NCBI RefSeq assembly: GCF_021390395.1
Contig: NZ_JAJUWT010000016.1
Span: 180,492-244,491 of the forward strand
Direction of reading: 5' to 3'
DNA: 64,000 nt
Origin: Saccharothrix sp. S26
Lineage (GTDB): Bacteria; Actinomycetota; Actinomycetes; Mycobacteriales; Pseudonocardiaceae
Shown: in pieces, positions 60,205-64,000 of the stretch
Numbering within the stretch: position 1 is the stretch's first letter
Layout: each line of letters opens with the position of its first letter
The notes under the pieces: generated by a model
What the model was told of the DNA's origin: nothing
Databases searched by the model: none
Seen by the model: only the letters and a program-made list of their open reading frames with translations
Translations under genes and position numbers: made by a program

Positions 60205-61599
60205 GTGGCGGTTTCCCAGACCAATTTCGCGTGGGCGACGCTGGTGGAGGTCGGCGGGCCAGGACGCCTGCACGACCGCCTGGCGCACGCTCTGCGCACC
60301 GCGATCCGGGACGGCCGCCTGCCGGAGGGAGCGGCCGTGCCGCCGAGCCGGGCGCTGGCCGAGGAGCTGGGTTGCTCCCGCTGGGTCGTGACCGAGGCGT
60401 ACGGGCAGCTCGTCGCGGAGGGCTACCTGGCCGCCCGGGTCGGTTCGGCCACCCGGGTCGCGTGGTCGCCCGAGGCCGTGCCGCGCCGGCCCCGCGCGCG
60501 GCGGGCCGAAGCCCGGCCCGCGATCCGCTACGACCTCGCGCCCGGCCTGCCCGACCTGCGCGCGTTCCCGCGCCGGCGCTGGGCGGACGCGGTCCGGTCG
60601 GTGATCGGCTCGGCCGGCCACTACGACCTCGACCTGCCGGACCCGGCCGGGCACGCGGTGCTGCGCTCGACCCTCGCGCAGTACCTGCGGCGCTCACGCG
60701 GTGCGGACGCCGACCCGTCGTCGCTGTTCGTGTGCGCCGGCGTCACGGACGGCCTGGTCCGCACGTGCCGCGCGCTGGCCGCCGAGGGGATCACCGACCT
60801 GGCGGTGGAGCACCCCGGCTGGGCACGGCTGCGTGACGCCGCGGCGAGCACCGGCCTGCGCGTGCACCTCGTGCCGGTGGACGACGACGGCCTGCGCGTG
60901 GACGACCTGGCCCGCACCCCGGCGCGCGCGGTCGTCGTCGGCGCGGCGCACCAGTTCCCGACCGGGACGGTGCTGTCCCCGACGCGCCGCGCCGGGCTGG
61001 TGCGCTGGGCCCGGGACGTCGGCGGTTACGTCATCGAGGACGACTACGACGCCGAGTTCCGCTACGACCACCACCCGGTCGCCGTGATGCAGGGCATGGA
61101 CCCCGGCCGCGTGTTCCTGCTCGGCACGGTCAGCAAGACGCTCTCCCCGGCGTTGGGCCTGGGCTGGCTGGTCGCCCCCACCATCGCCGTCCCGGCGCTG
61201 CGGGCCGCGAACCCGGTGGCCGCCGCACCGCCGGTGCTGGACCAACTGGCGCTGGCGTCCTTCATCGACCGCGGCTGGTACGACGCGCACCTGCGCGCGT
61301 CCCGACGCCGCTTCCGCACCCGCCGCGACCTGCTGCTCACCACCCTGGCCACCGAGCTGCCGCGGGCCCGCGTCTCCGGCACCGCCGCCGGCCTGCACGT
61401 CCTGCTGCACCTGCCGGACGACACCGACACCGGCGCCGCGGTCCGCGCCGCGGCCTCGGCCGGCCTGCGCCTGGTCGACCTGGACGACTACCGCGTGCGG
61501 CGCTCGTCGGACCGCGCGCTCGTGCTCGGCTACGGCAACATCGGTGACACCGAGATCCCGGCCGCCGTGGCGCTCCTGCGCGAGTCCCTGACCCGCTGA
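60205..61599 (+). CDS. MocR-family (GntR/aminotransferase) regulator
   Basis: A 464-residue regulator. The N-terminal GntR winged helix (LHDRLAHALRTAIRDGRLPE; PPSRALAEELGCSRWVVTEA) is followed by an aminotransferase fold I domain with EDDYDAEFRYD and the PLP lysine in GTVSKTLSPALG. MocR proteins sense PLP or amino compounds and often activate a divergent gene, here the aldo-keto reductase. GTG 60205 is chosen as the start because the GntR domain follows and an upstream ATG at 60157 would overlap the divergent start. No ribosome-binding site precedes it, so translation may be leaderless. Confidence 0.92.
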   Translation: MAVSQTNFAWATLVEVGGPGRLHDRLAHALRTAIRDGRLPEGAAVPPSRALAEELGCSRWVVTEAYGQLVAEGYLAARVGSATRVAWSPEAVPRRPRARRAEARPAIRYDLAPGLPDLRAFPRRRWADAVRSVIGSAGHYDLDLPDPAGHAVLRSTLAQYLRRSRGADADPSSLFVCAGVTDGLVRTCRALAAEGITDLAVEHPGWARLRDAAASTGLRVHLVPVDDDGLRVDDLARTPARAVVVGAAHQFPTGTVLSPTRRAGLVRWARDVGGYVIEDDYDAEFRYDHHPVAVMQGMDPGRVFLLGTVSKTLSPALGLGWLVAPTIAVPALRAANPVAAAPPVLDQLALASFIDRGWYDAHLRASRRRFRTRRDLLLTTLATELPRARVSGTAAGLHVLLHLPDDTDTGAAVRAAASAGLRLVDLDDYRVRRSSDRALVLGYGNIGDTEIPAAVALLRESLTR

Positions 61600-61666
61600 T
61601 CATCACCGTGCGTGCCCGATGAGCGCGAAACGGTGACGTTACGCTGATGTCGGGAGGTGGTGCGGG

Positions 61667-62398
61667 GTGCGGGTGCCGTTCCGCGTGCACGAGTCGGTGC
61701 GGGCCGAGTTCGAGCGGCGGTGGGCACGCGTGCGGGTGCCGCTCCTGCACGGGTTCCTCGCGCCGCCCGCGGTGAGCCTGGCCGTCGCGCTGATCGGCCC
61801 GTGGTCCGGCGCGGTCGTGGCGGGATGGGTCCTGCTGGCTCTCGGCGCGGCCGTGCCGGTGGGGTTCCTCGTGCGGCGCGGCTACGTGCACCGGCCCGGG
61901 TGGTGGGCCGGGCTGATCGCGTACACCGGCGCGGCGCAGGCGCTCGGCGTCGCGCTCCTCACCCGGCACCTCCTGCTCGCCCTGCCGACGGTCGCCGCCG
62001 CGGCGGTCGCCGGGGTGCTCGTGACGAAGGCCAAGGCGGTGCTGCTGGACGAGGTCGGCGGTGGGATCGCCGGTACCGCCCTCGGCGTGCGCAGCGCGTC
62101 ACGGCAGGTGCGCAACGCCACCGGGCACCCGGTGCTCGCCCACGCGGACTTCGACGACGACTCCCTGCGCTGGCACGTGACCACCGGACCGTCCACCCCG
62201 GACGTCGCCGGCGGCGAGGTGCCGCTGCGCGAGATCAGCGACGTGTGGGTGGCCGACACGCCCGCCGCGCCCGGCGGCGAGGTGGTCGTGGTCCGCACCG
62301 GCACCGGGCAGGTGGAGCTGGTCGTCGGCCGCCCGCACGACTTCGCCGCCCTGCTCGACCGCCGACTGCGCCTGCTGCGCGACCCCGGCTGGTCCTGA
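61667..62398 (+). CDS. Hypothetical membrane protein
   Basis: A 243-residue protein; family not recognised. Four hydrophobic segments lie in the first 125 residues (for example PAVSLAVALIGPWSGAVVAG and LLLALPTVAAAAVAGVLV). A soluble C-terminal part of about 115 residues follows, with a beta-rich look (LRWHVTTGPSTPDV; EVVVVRTGTGQVELVV) resembling a small pleckstrin-homology-like domain. GTG 61667 with GGGAGG about 11 bases upstream; other GTG codons nearby could serve. It stands alone between the MocR and hydrolase genes. Confidence 0.75.
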   Translation: MRVPFRVHESVRAEFERRWARVRVPLLHGFLAPPAVSLAVALIGPWSGAVVAGWVLLALGAAVPVGFLVRRGYVHRPGWWAGLIAYTGAAQALGVALLTRHLLLALPTVAAAAVAGVLVTKAKAVLLDEVGGGIAGTALGVRSASRQVRNATGHPVLAHADFDDDSLRWHVTTGPSTPDVAGGEVPLREISDVWVADTPAAPGGEVVVVRTGTGQVELVVGRPHDFAALLDRRLRLLRDPGWS

Positions 62399-62474
62399 TG
62401 GCCGCGCGCCCGTGACGTCCGCCGTTGTTACTCGTTGGTCAAGTGGACGTAGGACGACGGAAGGGGCAGCGGCC

Positions 62475-63326
62475 ATGGTGACCGAGCGGTTGCGGCTTGA
62501 GGACGGCACGGAGCTGAACGTGGCGCGCAGCGGACCGCCCGACGCCGAGCTGACCGTGGTGCTCGCCCACGGCTACGCGCTCGACCACCGCAGCTGGCAC
62601 CGCGTGGTGGCCGCGCTGCCGCCGGAGGTGCAGGTGATCGCCTACGACCACCGCGGCCACGGCGCGTCGTCGCCCGCCGACAAGGAGACCGCGACGATCG
62701 AGCAGCTGGGCGACGACCTCGGCGAGCTGATCGAACGCCTGGCACCCGAAGGGCGGGTCGTCGTCGCCGGCCACTCGATGGGCGGCATGGCCGCGATGGC
62801 GATGGCCGAACGCCGTCCCCGCCTGTACCGGCAGCGGGTGGCGGGCGTGGTGTTCGTCTCGACGGCCGCGACGGACCTGGCGGAGACGTCGCTGGCGTGG
62901 CCCAAGGCGCTGGGCAAGCTGGTCCGCGAGCTGGAGCGCGCGTTCGGGCCGCTGGTGCGCGCGGTGCGGGAGAAGATCGAGCCCGCGAAGACCGCGGGGC
63001 TGCGCTGGTGGCTGTTCGGCGACGAGCCGCGCAAGGAGGACGTGGACCTCACCGCGGACATGGTGTGGTCGCACTGGCCCGAGACCATCGCGTTGTTCCG
63101 GCCGGCGGTCGACCGGTACGACCGGGAGGCGGCGTTGACCGTCGCGGGCGAACGGCCGGTGATCGCGGTCGTCGGCGACGAGGATCGTCTGGTGCCCGAG
63201 TCCAACGCCAAGGCGTTGGCCGCGGCGGTCGGCGGGGAGTCGGTGGTGGTCGAGGACGCGGGCCACATGCTGCCGCTGGAAGCGCCCGGCGAGGTCGCGG
63301 CCCGGATCATGGAGCTCGCCGCCTAG
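62475..63326 (+). CDS. Alpha/beta hydrolase
   Basis: A 283-residue alpha/beta-fold hydrolase without a signal peptide. The oxyanion region is VLAHGYALDHRSW, the nucleophile S101 lies in VAGHSMGGMAAM, the acid is probably in VVGDEDRLVPESN, and the histidine in DAGHMLPLE. Length and order match the esterase/haloperoxidase-like group. Substrate unknown. ATG 62475 has GGAAGGGG about 8 bases upstream. It may form a loose unit with the membrane protein genes around it. Confidence 0.92.
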   Translation: MVTERLRLEDGTELNVARSGPPDAELTVVLAHGYALDHRSWHRVVAALPPEVQVIAYDHRGHGASSPADKETATIEQLGDDLGELIERLAPEGRVVVAGHSMGGMAAMAMAERRPRLYRQRVAGVVFVSTAATDLAETSLAWPKALGKLVRELERAFGPLVRAVREKIEPAKTAGLRWWLFGDEPRKEDVDLTADMVWSHWPETIALFRPAVDRYDREAALTVAGERPVIAVVGDEDRLVPESNAKALAAAVGGESVVVEDAGHMLPLEAPGEVAARIMELAA

Positions 63327-63410
63327 CCCGCTTTCGCACCCTCCTCCGGGACGTTCGACGGCCGGCCCGAACGGGTAAGCCGACGTCAAACGATCTCGGG
63401 GGAGGTATCG

Positions 63411-63962
63411 GTGGCACAACGGGTTTCGTACGGGAAAGTCGTCCTGCTCGGCTTGTTCGCCGGCGGGGTGTTCGGGGTCTCTCAGGGGTTGCTGCACGAC
63501 AGCGTCTGGTACGGCCTCATCATGGGCGTGTTGTGCGGCGGCGCGATGGCGGTGGTGATGCGCCGGGTCCTGGGTTCCACGGCGTTACGGGGGCTGGACC
63601 GCGGTCAGCGCCGCGCCGTGTCCCGGGCGATGCGCCGGGGTGAGCCGGTCGAGGATCCGCGGCTGGCCCGGCCGCTGGTGGACCAGGCGGACGCGGTGCT
63701 GTCCATGCCGTACCCGGCGAAGTCGCTGCGGGTGGGTGCCGCGGTGGTCGGCGCGTTCGGCCTGGTGACCATGGTGGTGGGTTTCCGCAGTGAAGGGCCG
63801 GCGGGGCTGGGCGGCGGCGCGCTGCTCCTGGTCTTGTCGCTGCTGGTGTTGTTCGCCCTCGTCCCGGCGATCCGTCGGCAGCGGGAGCGGATGCTGCGTT
63901 CGCAGGAGGTCACGCGCGAGCGGCACGGGCTGTCCGAAGTGGCACCCTCCGCCGAGCGGTGA
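63411..63962 (+). CDS. Hypothetical membrane protein
   Basis: A 183-residue protein; family not recognised. Four hydrophobic segments come in two pairs: about residues 9-27 and 32-50 (GLIMGVLCGGAMAVVMRRVL), then about 105-123 and 130-150 (GGGALLLVLSLLVLFALVPAI). A cytoplasmic loop between them has an RRAVSRAMRRGEPVEDPRLA segment common in actinomycete small membrane proteins. GTG 63411 with GGGGGAGG 6-7 bases upstream. The last gene in the window. Confidence 0.82.
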   Translation: MAQRVSYGKVVLLGLFAGGVFGVSQGLLHDSVWYGLIMGVLCGGAMAVVMRRVLGSTALRGLDRGQRRAVSRAMRRGEPVEDPRLARPLVDQADAVLSMPYPAKSLRVGAAVVGAFGLVTMVVGFRSEGPAGLGGGALLLVLSLLVLFALVPAIRRQRERMLRSQEVTRERHGLSEVAPSAER

Positions 63963-64000
63963 CGTGCGTCGTGGCCCGCCGGGGTACACCCCGCCCCACC

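Overview
The window is high-GC actinomycete chromosomal DNA. GTG, TTG and overlapping ATGA/GTGA/TGATG starts are frequent. Gene content (an O-carbamoyltransferase with macrolide-type glycosyltransferases, soluble NarL-type histidine kinases, MocR and XRE regulators, an ImmA/IrrE-DUF6545-type operon, CBM/LamG-bearing secreted glycosidases) suggests a member of the Pseudonocardiales such as a Saccharothrix/Actinosynnema/Lentzea relative. That placement is inference. I see no rRNA, tRNA, CRISPR array, insertion sequence or integrase.

Layout. (1) 1-9725: probable end of a glycosylated, carbamoylated natural-product cluster: the 3' end of a P450, two MGT-type glycosyltransferases, a carbamoyltransferase, a GH92 mannosidase and a GT4-like transferase. 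A secreted GH10 xylanase sits among them. (2) 9729-26321: mixed genes: a duplicated-domain hypothetical, a DUF1360 protein, an XRE regulator with a small partner gene, an MFS exporter beside a decayed flavin monooxygenase, an XRE/ImmA-IrrE/membrane-protein operon, a tandem universal stress protein, an M20 peptidase, a large NTPase-like/TM/periplasmic-binding fusion, a LysR/SDR divergent pair, a 22-bp tandem repeat, and a secreted alpha-lytic-type protease behind a LacI-like operator.

(3) 26324-42569: the most interesting part. Divergent operons encode a decayed gene, an LLM flavoenzyme, a flavin monooxygenase, a KAS III, a 14-TM exporter, an aldo-keto reductase, a UbiA prenyltransferase, two convergent histidine kinase/response regulator pairs, and an operon of AvrD-family protein, P-loop NTPase, stand-alone acyl carrier protein and HAD phosphatase, followed by an azoreductase. 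AvrD makes syringolides from a beta-ketoacyl chain and a sugar phosphate, so the set fits an acyl-derived small molecule (signal or antibiotic) with its own sensor genes. A shared motif (GCATCGAAAGTNGTA-like) lies upstream of nearly every operon in this block.

(4) 42570-59157: a carbohydrate locus: GH3 (with CBM6), a sugar-binding lipoprotein and two permeases, GH31 alpha-xylosidase and GH35 beta-galactosidase in one tightly overlapping operon, a LacI regulator that looks C-terminally frameshifted, and a large GH2 beta-galactosidase with a LamG insertion. The enzyme set suits xyloglucan side-chain removal outside the cell, import, and intracellular alpha-xylosidase action. No ABC ATPase is encoded. 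Several 12-14 bp LacI-type palindromes precede these genes.

(5) 59217-63962: an aldo-keto reductase divergent from a MocR regulator, two small membrane proteins and an alpha/beta hydrolase.
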